NCBI GenBank assembly: GCA_027924645.1
Contig: BSBN01000233.1
Location: 7,892,501 to 7,956,500 of the forward strand
DNA from: Cunninghamia lanceolata
Taxonomy: Eukaryota; Streptophyta; Pinopsida; Cupressales; Cupressaceae
Length of the DNA stretch: 64,000 nt
Reading direction: 5' to 3'
The translations under genes and the position numbers were made by a program. Positions 21,652 to 32,329 of this stretch are shown here, in pieces. Numbering within the stretch: position 1 is the first letter of the stretch; each line of letters starts with the position of its first letter. The notes beneath the pieces are model-generated. The model was not told the origin of the DNA and searched no databases. It saw only the letters and a program-made list of their open reading frames with translations.

Positions 21652-22224
21652 TGATGAAGTGATATCACTAGTTAGCTAGGCTATGTTAGCACTAGTCATG
21701 AAATCATGAAACTATCTAAAAAGTTCTTAGTGTTGTGTTTCTGATGTCAAATTGAGTAGTTATTGCACTTCTGCTATATTTATATAGCTACACATTTGTC
21801 TACCATTATCTATTGTTCTCAGTGTTCACATGGTTCTCAAATATAAGACTAGGGATGTGATCCTTTTACTCTAAGCATGTATGAATGGACATAAAAATGT
21901 TTTTGAGAAGAAAAAAATACTTGCTTCGATACAAATGGTCGAAACCTTAGGAGGATTGAACATAAAACTTACAAATTAAAGGAAAAACTTACAAAATTTA
22001 TAGAATATGAATAAGAGACTCTAAACTAGTAGGTGTATGCACATTCAACAAGACTAGATGACTTTCTAATGTAAATATATTACATGAAATAAGGTCTATA
22101 TAGTAATATGTATGTAGAAATTACTTGTATGAACTTATTTACCCATCTCTTATATAAGAAAAAAAGTTATACATATGGGCCATTAGATAGGCCTATAAAA
22201 ATATACTAAAAAATATAAAAAGAA
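21652..22224. other. Gene-free flank of E2
   Basis: Continues the sequence interrupted by E2. I see no reading frame, motif or repeat that I can name. It may be leader or gag-proximal DNA of the older Ty3 relic. Confidence 0.3.
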
Positions 22225-22460
22225 TATGGAATACCTTACATGTGAACAAAAGTTTGACATGTGTTGAACTCATATGCTACCAAGTGTTAATCCTGTGCAG
22301 TTGGTAAAACATTAGGTATAGACATGGCTAGGTGTTGGACATATATGGTGTAAGGCTAAACATATTGAAGTGTAGACATATGTTCCCATGTGTGACACTA
22401 AAATAGATGAGCAAGAAAAGCTATTAAAATATACACAAGAGTTGTGTGCTGAAATGATTT
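22225..22460. repeat. Diverged repeat pair, copy 2 (partner 10345-10600)
   Basis: Shares CTTACATGTG, CTAGGTGTTGGAC and GAAGTGTAGACAT in the same order as 10345-10600. It could be the other LTR of the relic between them. Confidence 0.45.
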
Positions 22461-22647
22461 TCAAAGATGCCCAATGATTGTCTTTTGACTAGTGCATGTA
22501 AAGGTCCTACACAAAGCTATGACATGGTTTCTTGGTAGGCATTTAGTCTAGACAAGCACATAGTTTAAATGAATGGGTGATACTACAATTGTGTAAGTGA
22601 TTGTGCCCAAATGACCTATTTTACAAATCATATGTCGATTGGTTACA

Positions 22648-22710
22648 GACACACATGCACACCCACATGCACATGCACACGCACACACACACACACGTAC
22701 ACGCACACAT
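22648..22710. repeat. CA/GT microsatellite with GC and AT interruptions
   Basis: A run of CA dinucleotides interrupted by ATGCA, CCCA and CGTA units. The purest part is GCACACACACACACAC at 22681-22696. Confidence 0.95.
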
Positions 22711-23689
22711 AGAGGATACATCGACTAATGGACATATGATCCATAAAATAGGATAGAAATAATAAAATAGAATATGTTATTCATTTCTAAACATATACAT
22801 GAGGTAGTGGATACACATAAGTTGCAAGTTAAGAGGGCATAAAATAAAATCACCTAGGTAATCTATAACTACTTTGTAATAACTCACAAAAATAAGATGA
22901 AAGACAAATTAAAATATTTGATTCCAACCAAGGGTTGTGGTTAAAATATCACATACTTGTTGGTTATGGTTAGTAGACTAAATTCAATATATAATGTAGA
23001 AGGTAATAGAATACTATGTTCATTTCTAAATACATTCATGACCTAGTGATAAGACATAGGCATGTAGATTGAGAGGTCAAAAGATAGCCTTCATCAAATG
23101 GGCTACTATTTTTCATGTTTTCAATCATATTGCTACACACATTATCTAGCATTTAAAACCTACAATTAGCAAAACCTCATATATTTTATATATCCATACT
23201 AGATATATTTTAGCTTATAAATCATTTATATATAAACTTATTTTAGATAGTTGTGATCCTTAATTTTGATAAATAGATGGTCATCTACAAATCATAATTA
23301 TTTGTTTTTTATCATAAAAAAAATTGAGACATGAATATGTTTATTTATTTTTAGATATAGCTAAATTATTTTAAACATAGGAGACATGTAAACTCAACCA
23401 TTTGTAATTACTTGTTTGGCTTGTGTTTATTGCATGCAATATAACCAAGAACATTGCCCTTATGGAGTAAGGGAAAAACAAATTTGAGGTTTGCCAAAAA
23501 TATATATATATATTTAATTTGTTCATGCATTTATTTAATTGGCCAATACAATCAAATAATTTTAGCCTTTACAATAGTAGATTAGACAAAAACAAATTCC
23601 ATTATAATTTATTTTCCTCTCTTTAAGCTTGTTAAATTAGGTTATTTTTAATGGTTGACAATAGATGGTTAATATGTCACACCTCTAAT
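22711..23689. other. AT-rich gene-free stretch
   Basis: No frame of interest on either strand, only short A/T runs and a TATATATATATA stretch near 23500. No function can be supported. Confidence 0.4.
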
Positions 23690-24560
23690 TAATTATATAA
23701 GAAATGTGGTCTATAATGTATTTGTTTTTTAGAATTTTTTCTCGTTAATTATATATTAGTTTGAATAGAATAAATGTCACTACTTCAAATCCATTTTTTT
23801 ATTAACTAAATCAATATGTCAAATATGTCACCTTCTATAATAACACCTGTTACTTACTAATCCAACAATACACTCATTCACAAAAAAATAGAAGATAGTC
23901 ATCAACATATAAGAAATTTGGTCCACTACAATGCACATGGTGTCTAAGCTTTCTATTTAATATTTTAAATCTGTCGCTTCCTACAAAAATGATTTTTTAT
24001 TAACTAAATCAATATTTCAAATTTGTCACCTCCTACAATAACACCTATTACTTACTAATCCAATGATACACTCATTCACACAAAAATAGAAGATATTCAT
24101 CAACATATAATAAATTTGGTCAACTACAATGCACATGGTGTTTAAGCCTTCCCTACAATTTTTCAAATCTGTATCTTCCTAAAAAAATGAATTTTATATT
24201 AATTAAATTAATATTTCAAATCTTTCACCTCCTACAATAACACCTATTACTTACTAATCCAACAATACACTCATTCACACAAAAATAGAAGATAGTCATC
24301 AACATATTAAAAAATTAGTCCACTATAATGCACATGGTGTTTAAGCCTTCTCTTCATATTTCAAATCCATCACTTCCTAAAAAACAGTTTTTAAATTCAC
24401 TAAATCAATATTTCAAATCTGATATCTCCTACAATAACACCTATTACTTACAAATCCAACAATACACATTCACACAAAAATAAAAGATAATCATCATCAT
24501 ATAAGAAATTTGGTCCACTACAATGCACGTGCCTTCTTTTCAATATTTCAAATCTGTCAC
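23690..24560 (+). repeat. Tandem array with about 197-bp period, about four copies
   Basis: The landmark TAAATCAATATTTCAAAT recurs near 23807, 24005, 24203 and 24400, followed each time by CACCTCCTACAATAACACC, TTACTTACTAATCCAACAAT and CATTCACACAAAAATAGAAG. Copies are clearly diverged. Two related units occur at 50935-51200, with a spacing of about 209 bp, so the array is part of the duplicated locus and changed copy number. Confidence 0.88.
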
Positions 24561-24960
24561 TTCCTATAAAAACGGTAGATAGTCATCATATTGATGAATC
24601 ATCAAAAACGGCCATAAAGGTTGAAAGATTCCTCATAATCCAAATCATGAAAGGCTAATTTGTCAAATCAGGATGTGGATCTAAATATAACAAAGACAAA
24701 GCAGTTTTGGCTGATATATAATGGAAATTCTAGAGAAATAGACCAGGAGAAAAAGAGCAGATCTATAATTGGCTACATTTTAGGCACAGACGTTCTGTAC
24801 TTTTGCCATATCACGTTGAGTTCCATGAATGGGAATAAAATATCATGTACAGGGTTTTAAAAACGACGAAACGATGTCACTATATCGGTGATAAATGTGA
24901 AACTTATTGAAATGTTGAATCTCCAATGTCAAGCTAATATTGTTGAATATTCAAATATAA
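24561..24960 (+). repeat. Dispersed repeat P, copy A
   Basis: Matches 51190-51590 over its length (ATTGATGAATCATCAA, ATATAACAAAGACAAAGCAG, TTTTAGGCA, GTTGAATCTCCAATG) and the split copy at 1-91/8066-8300. It ends where the inverted-arm segment interrupts it, before the R repeat resumes at about 25270. Confidence 0.8.
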
Positions 24961-24965
24961 TTACA

Positions 24966-25100
24966 CTAAGAGGTGTTCTACACTCACATAAGGGCTGAAA
25001 GATCTAAATTTCCGTAACCAATTAAAATTCAGATTTTTAAGTAAACAAAATTTATAAAATGTGTAAATAAATAAATTTGTGGAAGCTAAATGGATAGAAA
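24966..25100 (+). repeat. Left arm of a long inverted repeat
   Basis: AAGAGGTGTTCT, AAGGGCTGAAAGAT, ATTTATAAAATGTGTAAATA and GGAAGCTAAATGGATAGAAA are found in reverse complement at 25797-25935. The arms are over 130 bp and enclose about 0.7 kb. A foldback-type transposon or an inverted secondary insertion would explain this. Confidence 0.75.
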
Positions 25101-25238
25101 AATAGAAAAACTTGGGCAGTTATGGAGTGAAATCTTTATCACGTTAAACAAAAAAAACAAATAAATTCATGGAAGCCAAATAGATAGAAAAATAGAAAAA
25201 CTTGGGCAGTTATGAGTGAAATCTTTATTACGTTTGAA
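25065..25238 (+). repeat. Direct tandem duplication of about 83 bp
   Basis: Two adjacent copies of a unit containing GATAGAAAAATAGAAAAACT, TGGGCAGTTATG and GTGAAATCTTTAT. The second copy has small deletions. Confidence 0.85.
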
Positions 25239-25267
25239 GAATATTAGAAGGATATCTCTGCGTACAT

Positions 25268-25755
25268 ATTAGTTTAAATATTATTAATAGTTCTTCTAGG
25301 TGTCATAGTAATGCTTATATGTAATATAAATAATACAGATGATTTATGCACTTATGTATATAAAGTCAACACACTTTACAATAATATTTTAGAGTAAATT
25401 AATTAAATTACAATGATAAAAAGTGTGATTTAGGTGTCACAATAATGCTTATATGTAATATAAATAATACGGATGATTTATGCACTCATGTATATAAAGT
25501 CAACACACTTTACATTAATATTTTAGAGTAAATTAATTAAATTACAATGATAAAAAGTGTGATTTAGGATATAGAATTCAAATTGAAATGGAGATTGATA
25601 AATAAATAAATGTAATAATAAATAGCTATTAATTAATTAAATGTATTTAGTATTAAACTTGCTTTAAATTTGATGTTCATGTGACTATAAAAGATTGTGT
25701 ACAATGATTTGTTATTATATATGTTGATGGCATGTTAAATATAAATATACTAGTT
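25268..25755 (+). repeat. Repeat R, copy 1
   Basis: An AT-rich unit from AGTTTAAATATTATTAATAG to TTGATGGCATGTTAAATA. Its end, just past the CTATAAAAGATTGTG word, reads in one frame as FVIIYVDGML, a decayed form of the copia RT catalytic segment (YVDDML). R is therefore partly copia-derived. R is found again at 25996-26102 plus 33988-34028, at 34029-34365, and diverged at 51600-52125. Confidence 0.8.
25298..25565 (+). repeat. 134-bp tandem duplication inside repeat R
   Basis: AGGTGTCA(T/C)A(G/A)TAATGC through AAAAAGTGTGATTT occurs twice, starting at 25298 and 25432. Copies differ at a few bases. The third R copy (34029-34365) and the B locus have a single unit, so the duplication is local. 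Confidence 0.92.
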
Positions 25756-25796
25756 TATTTATCAATCTCAATTTCAATCTAAATTATATATTTATA

Positions 25797-25935
25797 GTTT
25801 TCTATCCATTTGTCTTCCACGAATTTATTTATTTACACATTTTATAAATTTTATTTACATTGAATCTGAATCTTAATTATTTACAGGAATCTAAATCTTT
25901 CAGCCCTTGCTGTGAGTGAAGAATGCCTCTTGGCG
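25797..25935 (-). repeat. Right arm of the long inverted repeat
   Basis: Reverse complement of 24966-25100. It runs into the 19-bp tandem array at 25920-25995. Confidence 0.75.
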
Positions 25936-25995
25936 TAAAGAACACCTCTCGACGTAAAGAACGCCTCTCAGCGTAAAGAACGCCTCTCGGCATAA
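25920..25995 (+). repeat. Four tandem copies of a 19-bp unit
   Basis: The unit is AGAACGCCTCTCGGCGTAA with one to three changes per copy (25920, 25939, 25958, 25977). Each unit contains a small inverted motif around CGCC...GGCG. The related word AAGAGGTGTTCT stands at the outer end of the opposite arm, so the array marks an element end. Confidence 0.93.
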
Positions 25996-26278
25996 TAAAT
26001 GTAGTAATAAATAGATATTAATTAATTAAATGTATTTAGTATTAAACCTACTTTAAATTTGATGTTGATGTGACTATAAAAGATTGTGTACAATGATTTG
26101 TTTTTTATTATATAAGCCAGCAAAAACTATGGCCAAACCCTTACGTTAAGACAAAAGGAGACCGCAGAGGCTCAAGCACAAAAAGAGCCACAAGACCACT
26201 ACACCATAAACAACATAACCAGCCTATAGACGGCAGATAGTAAGTAGTAGAAGATAGACAACATAAAAAGAAACAGAA

Positions 26279-27724
26279 CTAAGGAGATACATTGTCCCAA
26301 CCTTTAGCCAAAAATTTAACAAATTCATCAAGTTTTTTGAATTTCTCCTCCTCTTCATTAGCACAAGTCCCAAGATCCTATAACAGAGAGAGGTTAAGCA
26401 TCACCATACGACTAAGCATGCTAGTAATGAGTTCTCCCATAGAAGAAACCTTCTGCTCCAGATCCTCCACATGACCCCTCAAGACAACAAGATCATGCCT
26501 GTGGTCATCCCCTTCCTCAGTCTCGTCACCAACCTCCTCCATGATCATCCTCTCCCCTTCGTTAGCATTGTCCACAGGATCCCCGTCAGCACCTCCCAAA
26601 TCATCAACCTGTTTCCTTTCAATCTTATCCACATCATCTTTAGAGATCTCTTGAACATCAAAATCTTTAGAATTTAGTTGATCATCCCACTGCGTGGAGG
26701 CATCAGAAGCACTTTCAGAGTAGTCAATCAGTTTAGCTTGCAGTGCAGGCTTACCAGCAATCCTACCCAACCTCTTTACCCCAGAAGAGAATCCCTCCTT
26801 ATCTTTAGTAGACAAATTAGCTTTATGTTTATTGTCAGGTCCCATAGGGTCATTGCTCAGATTCTTATGGGTCCCCACAGAGTCCCCCAGAATATCCTCA
26901 TCCAACTCCCTACTTTTTCTCTTCTTGCTTTTCACACTCCCTTTAGAAGCTAGAGTATGAGTAACCTTCACCGTGGTAGTCTCCTTAGTGGTCATAGAGA
27001 AAGAAACCCCTTTCATTTTGTGTGAAACAGGGGAAGGGCAAGGTTCCTCAGAAGTGGCAAGATCAAGGGGGTCAGGGTTGGCAGAAACCTCACCACTAGG
27101 AGTGTAAATTGGCTTAGGTGGCTCCAGAGCAAGATGAAAATTATATAAACAAAGGATAAGACCTTGGTGCAAAGGGACATACTTTTTAGAGGGTTTCTTA
27201 TCCATCTTAGCTTTAGCCCTGAAAATGGAGTCTTCAAGGGATGACAATAAATAGAAAGGGAAACTGATAAGAGCATTACACCTAAAATGATTAAGCAAAG
27301 GGAGGTGTTAATTATAAAACCTGGTAAACTGATCCTCCAATGTGAAGTATTTCACGAGAAGGAAACACATTTCATCCCACGTCTCTGCCAGCTTGGCCCG
27401 TTCAAACCCTCCCTGGTAGGGAACAAGTTCCTCTCCTTCCCCAAACAATAGCTTCTGGTTTGAATGATCAACCACTTTCACCTTCCTTTGCAACTTAGTT
27501 CCCATAGTAGACAAACTAGTCGCCATGGCAATGACTTGCTCAGAGATCTCAAAACCAATTCTTCCTACAGTAACTCTATGATTTTGCCAGGACCGGGCCA
27601 ATTGCACAGACAAATTTTTATCAAACCCATTAAGGCGTTCCAGAAAAGGGCTGATTGCACCTTCCTTGTAATAATGCCAAACCACAGTGTTATCCTTCAA
27701 TTCATAGCAGGAAATTGGCTCCAT
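26279..27724 (-). pseudogene. Extra reading frame downstream of LINE RNase H, unknown function
   Basis: One frame runs for about 480 codons, broken only by TAA 27308-27310 and TAG 26378-26380, and ends at TAG 26279-26281. The pieces are 138, 306 (Met 27298) and 32 residues; the 306-residue piece is the longest clean frame in the LINE. The first part (about residues 1-190) looks folded, with SVQLARSWQNHRVTVGRIGF, ISEQVIAMATSL and LVKYFTLEDQFTRFYN. The middle is hydrophilic and Lys/Ser/Thr-rich with KSKKRKSRE, a possible nuclear signal. The end is acidic (EEVGDETEEGDD) followed by a heptad-like HVEDLEQKVSSMGELI. I do not recognise the family; a weak resemblance to plant retroelement capsid-like domains is only an impression. 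The same frame is also open at 27824-28039. Confidence 0.55.
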
Positions 27725-28086
27725 GCGAATCTAGTCTCCCCCCATTCTCTCCTTACACTCAAAGACATAGAAAAAACAAAGCCAACAATTCACAGAGTGT
27801 TTTTGAAAGGTAATTGTAACAGCTTAGGAAGGAATAATGAAACATGGGTCATCATTATTTAGGAATGCCTTCCTAAAAACCAAATGATGCCAACCCTTCC
27901 CATGCTCGAGAATGATAATCATAAATTTCATATGATTACCATATAACCAACTCGCCTTAACATGAGTGATAAATAAAGATGAAATGACATTAAACAAAGA
28001 AGTACAATAGAGCCCGTACTTCAAAATACACATCAGCAATGCCCAAAAAAGCTAACTGAACAGGCTGGCACCCTCTATATGATGAG

Positions 28087-29668
28087 TCATCCTTGACAAG
28101 TCATATCTTTTTGAATCAGTTCCCTTATATTTGTAGGAATATTTTTAAATTGGCGCCAACATTGCCAATTCAAAAATTGTAGACCATACTTAGCCAGGGC
28201 ATCAACAACCCCATTCCCCTCTCTATAAATATGAGAGTTCCACTCTAGAGATCCTCTACACAAGGATTTGGATATCCACAATAATGTCCTTGAGTTTCCA
28301 CCCACATATCGATGCCTTAGTAACTACATCAATGATCAGTTTAGAATCCCCCTGGATATGCAAACGTGGAATGTAAAATGAAATAGCCAATTTCACCCCC
28401 CATAAGAGAGAAAAAGCTTCAACATAATTATTACTTTGAATACCTATCCCACCAGTATAGGCAGCAACCAACCTCCCTTTATCATCCATGATAATCCCAC
28501 CACCACTAGCCTTACCATTAGACTTAGAAGCTCCATCAAAGTTAAGTTTGAACCAATGGGACCTCAGAGGGATCCATCTAGTATTTAATCTTTAAATCTA
28601 TTTAGAGTTATCATATGCTAGAATTTGGTTTAAAATTCTCTAATTGACTGCAATTTGTTCTTCCTCTTGAGTAAGTGGTTTGTCAGCAGTTTTAATGTGG
28701 TAGCTAACAACACTTTCAATGGGGATCTTAGAAAAAGATTGGAAGACTTGAGAGGAATCCCTGATAGCTTCCCTAAATATTTTGTTATTCCATTCCTTCC
28801 ATAAAGTCCAACCAAGGAAGGGAAGAGTTTGGTTCCAAAGCTCCACAAGCCAAGGATGAGAGAAAGTAGGACACTAATTAGCAATGACTTCCCTAATATC
28901 AGGATTACAAACCCATTGAATGCCAAAGTTCTTTAAAATTGAACTCCAAATTTCCATGGCAAAATCACAGTGAAGAATTAAATTAGAAATAGTTTCCTCC
29001 TTCTCAAGGCACATGGAACACCTATTCACTAGAGTGAATCCCCTCCTCTACAAATTATCTTGGGTTAAAATTTTATTATGAATAGCATTCCACTAAAACA
29101 TACTCACTTTAGAAATAAGCTTATTATTCTAAACTTTCCTCCAAAGCTCATTTTTGTGAACATCAGGGTTCAATAGATGGTAAGCAGAGTTAACCAAAAA
29201 ATGACCTCTCTTATCAGGCCACCAATACAACTCATCTTCCCTAAGAAAGAGAGGGATTCTGACACCTAGCAACATTTGTTGAATAGAACTCATCCTAGGG
29301 ATAAACTCAGGGTGATGAGTACAACAATCAAGAAGACTTTTCCAGAGTTTGATACCATACTCACTATGGATATAATGACAAACTTTTGACCCAAAAAATT
29401 GTTTGGCAATACTAGTAACAATCCCATAATCCCCCTAAGCATCAAGGGCCTTGTCATCAACCCAAGTGTCCTCCCAGAAATTTATAGAACTACCATTCCC
29501 TAATTTCCACCTAAGCCCTTGTTTGAGTAAGCTTCTAGACTTCAGCATTTTGTTCCAAATAACAGAGCCCTGAGGAAGCTCCTCCCGATAAAGGAAACTA
29601 AGATTGTCAGCTCCATGTAAATACTTAGCTTGTATAATGGCCACCCATTCTTTATGGCTATGGACCAA
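28087..29668 (-). pseudogene. LINE ORF2 C-terminal part: RT tail, zinc-binding region and RNase H
   Basis: After the RT, 29435-29668 reads VHSHKEWVAIIQAKYLHG and LLKQGLRWKLGNGSSINFWE, typical of the region after plant LINE RTs. Near 28950-29090 a zinc-binding RT-tail motif reads NRCSMCLEKEETISNLILHC (C-x2-C...H-x-C). At about 28256-28545 an RNase H domain shows LNFDGASKSNGKASGGG, NNYVEAFSLLWGVKLAI and LHIQGDSKLIIDVV, and after a frameshift GNGVVDALAKYGL (28087-28305). These supply the D, E, D, D residues of the active site. Plant L1 elements often carry this C-terminal RNase H. Stops at expected Trp and Gln codons are TAG. Confidence 0.82.
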
Positions 29669-29671
29669 ATT

Positions 29672-31209
29672 CTAGTTAATTTTGGTAAGGAGGGATTTAT
29701 TCATAATTCTTATAGATCTAATATTAAGACGCCCATGAGATTTCAGAAGGAAGACTTTCTCCCAACTAACCAGAGACATTCTCTTTTTATCTTCCACAAT
29801 TGTGCATAGAAAATTTCTTTGGATCTGCTCCAATTTGTCAGCAATAAACCTAGGCATTTTAAAAAGAGATAGAAAATAAGTAGGAATACCTTGAAGAGAT
29901 GCTTTTAAAAGTTGTAATTTACTAGCACTACTCAAGAGCTTCCTCATCTAGCCAATCAACTTCTTTTGAGTTCGTTCCAAAATTCCATTCCAAAATCCCT
30001 GAGAGACCTCTTTAACAGTGAGAGGAAGGTCAAGATAGATAGTAGGAAGATCAGCCTCAGCACAACCAATGATATGAATAATTTTTCTCCGGAGATCACC
30101 CTGAGTGTTGAAAAAATACACATTGCTTTTCTGAAAATTTATGTATTGACTAGAAGCTTTGGCATAGTCATTGAGAATATTCTTCCAGCTTATAGCTTCA
30201 ACCACATATGAGATACCAAAGAGGATGGTATCATCCAAAAACTGCTGCACAGACATAGGAGCTATAGAAGAAGCAGTTTTAATGCCCACAATTGCCTTAG
30301 AGGTAATCTTAGAGTGAACATATCTCCCAAGGCCCTCAGCCATCATGATAAAAAAATATGGGGAAAGAGGGTCTCCCTATCTAATCCCCTTTGTGGAAGA
30401 GAAAAAGCCTCTAGGAACCCCATTAACCAAGACTAAGAATTTAACAGTGGAGACAACTTCCTGAATGAGAAGGGAGAGTTTATCATTAAAATCAAATTCT
30501 TGAATAACCTTAAAAAGAAACTTCCATGAAAATCTATCATAAGCCTTAGAGATGTCTAGCTTTAGAACCATACCAGGGATCCTGCCCTTTTCCATAGAAT
30601 GGATAGTTTCATGAGTGGATATAACAACATCTAAAATTTGACGACAGGGACAAATCCTTTCTAAGAAGGGGAAATAATTTTATCCAGAAAAGGTTGGAAT
30701 CTCATAACAACCAATTTAGTACATAGTGTATAGATGGTATTGAACAAGCTAATAGGTCTAAAATCAGTAAGGTGCATAGGATTTGGCTTCTTAGGAACAA
30801 GAACAATAAAAGTATTGTTGATCTGCTTTAGAAGTTTACTAGTTCTGAAGAAATCCCTAACAGCAGTAGTTACATCAAAGCCCATAATATCCCAATATTC
30901 CTGGAAAAATATTAGAGGAAAGCCATTAGGGCTTGGAGCTTTGAAAGGACCCATGGAGAATAAGACAACCTGAACCTCTTCCTCAAAAATTGGTTTTAAC
31001 ATTTCTATGTTGTCCTCCTCCGTAATCAATGAGGGGATTTTATCAAGGATCTGATCCATAATCTGCGCATTGACAGTATTATCAGTTTGTTCTGCCAACA
31101 AATTCTGAAAAAACAAAGCAACTTGATTCTCAAGCTCATTGTCCTCTATGATAGTATTGCCATCCTCCAAGCATAATTTAGATATAGAATTATCTTTCCT
31201 ATGCTTCAT
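29672..31209 (-). pseudogene. LINE ORF2 reverse transcriptase
   Basis: RT copies LINE RNA at the nicked target. The N-terminal part (30661-31209) has FKAPSPNGFPLIFFQEYWD, LVPKKPNPMHLTDFRPISL and KLVVMRFQPFLDKIISP. Part two (30377-30595) has LKLDISKAYDRFSW with the motif A aspartate, and NGVPRGFFSSTKGIR. Part three (29948-30346) follows with FLDDTILFG as motif C (usually FADD). In the near-invariant GIRQGDPLSP motif the Q position is TAG (GIR-stop-GDPLSP, about 30377-30379), so a glutamine codon became a stop. Frame changes between parts are few. Confidence 0.88.
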
Positions 31210-31465
31210 AGCTAAAAGATGAAAAAAAACTGTATTTCAATCCCCTTCTTTGAGCCACTGAACTCTGGACTTCTATTTCTAGAAAATTTCTTCTTTTACT
31301 CATAGGGTTCTTCCAGTCAGAAGTCAGATTACTTTCCTCTTAGGCAATGTCTTCTATAATAACTCCTTGACCCATTAAATTTTGAAGGTCAGCTAATTTA
31401 CCAGAGATAGTCTTCTTCTGAACAAACACATTACCAAAACTATATTTATTCCAGCCACGAACCTC

Positions 31466-32317
31466 TTACTTAATATGTAGGAGCTTCTTGACCAGCCTAA
31501 ACATAGGAGTACCCTGAACTAGAATTTGCCACCAATAAGTCAGAAGACTCCTAAAATCTTTATGTTTAATCCACATAGCTTCAAATCTAAAAGGGAAGGG
31601 ACCACACCTATGCTGGGCCATCCAATTAAAGAGAATAGGATTATGATTAGAAATGGTTCTTGATAAAGCCACCAAACTCAGATTAGGGTGATTATCCCAA
31701 TTGTTTGATATATGGAATCTGTCCAACTTAACTTGTATCATTTGATCCCCTCTTCTTCTGTTAGACCAAGTAAAATTTTGATTCTGAAGCTCCACATCCA
31801 ACAACCCAAAGGTATTGATAAACTCAGCAAAATCAAACATACTATCAGAATAGTCAAGGATACCCCCAATTTTCTCTTAAGGATATAAAGGAGTATTAAA
31901 GTCTCCAGCCAACATCCAAAGAGAATGAGGGGAAGTGGAAAGGAGATTAGACAAATCTATCTAGAAGGTTTTTCGTAGAGCCCTTGTGTTTGGGGCATAA
32001 ATATTTATTAGGGACTAGTTAAAAGAAGGCAAAGAGAAGTTGACAATCAGAAAATACTTACTCGAAACAATAACAGTACCATGAATTTTAGCATCATTCC
32101 ACATAGTGATGATCCCTCAAGAGGCACCCATAGCAAGGCTGATGCAAAAAGTAACATTGGGCCAGATTCTATCAGCTATCATCTTAAAGTTCTCCTCAAT
32201 GATTTTAACCTCCTGAAGTAAAAGAATATCTATTTTATGATCCAAAATACAGTTCTTAACTTCAAACTGTTTGATGGGGCTATTAAAACCCCTCATATTC
32301 CAAGAAAGAATTCTCAT
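31466..32317 (-). pseudogene. LINE ORF2 apurinic/apyrimidinic endonuclease
   Basis: ORF2 starts at Met 32317 with MRILSWNMRGFNSPIKQFEV, the usual plant L1 beginning (asparagine of the EN metal site), followed by ILLLQEVKI with the catalytic glutamate. After several stops the frame shows INIYAPN, LAGDFNTP (D and N of the active site), FTWSNRRRGDQMIQVKLDRF, and SNHNPILF where the usual motif is SDHxP. The domain nicks target DNA to start reverse transcription. In this copy the SDH aspartate has changed and at least four stops interrupt the frame. Confidence 0.85.
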
Positions 32318-32329
32318 TTAGGAAGTTTT

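Noticed and set aside
23690..24560. CRISPR-like regular repeats
   Set aside because: The whole 197-bp unit repeats and is diverged. There is no short constant repeat with unique spacers, and the DNA is eukaryotic.
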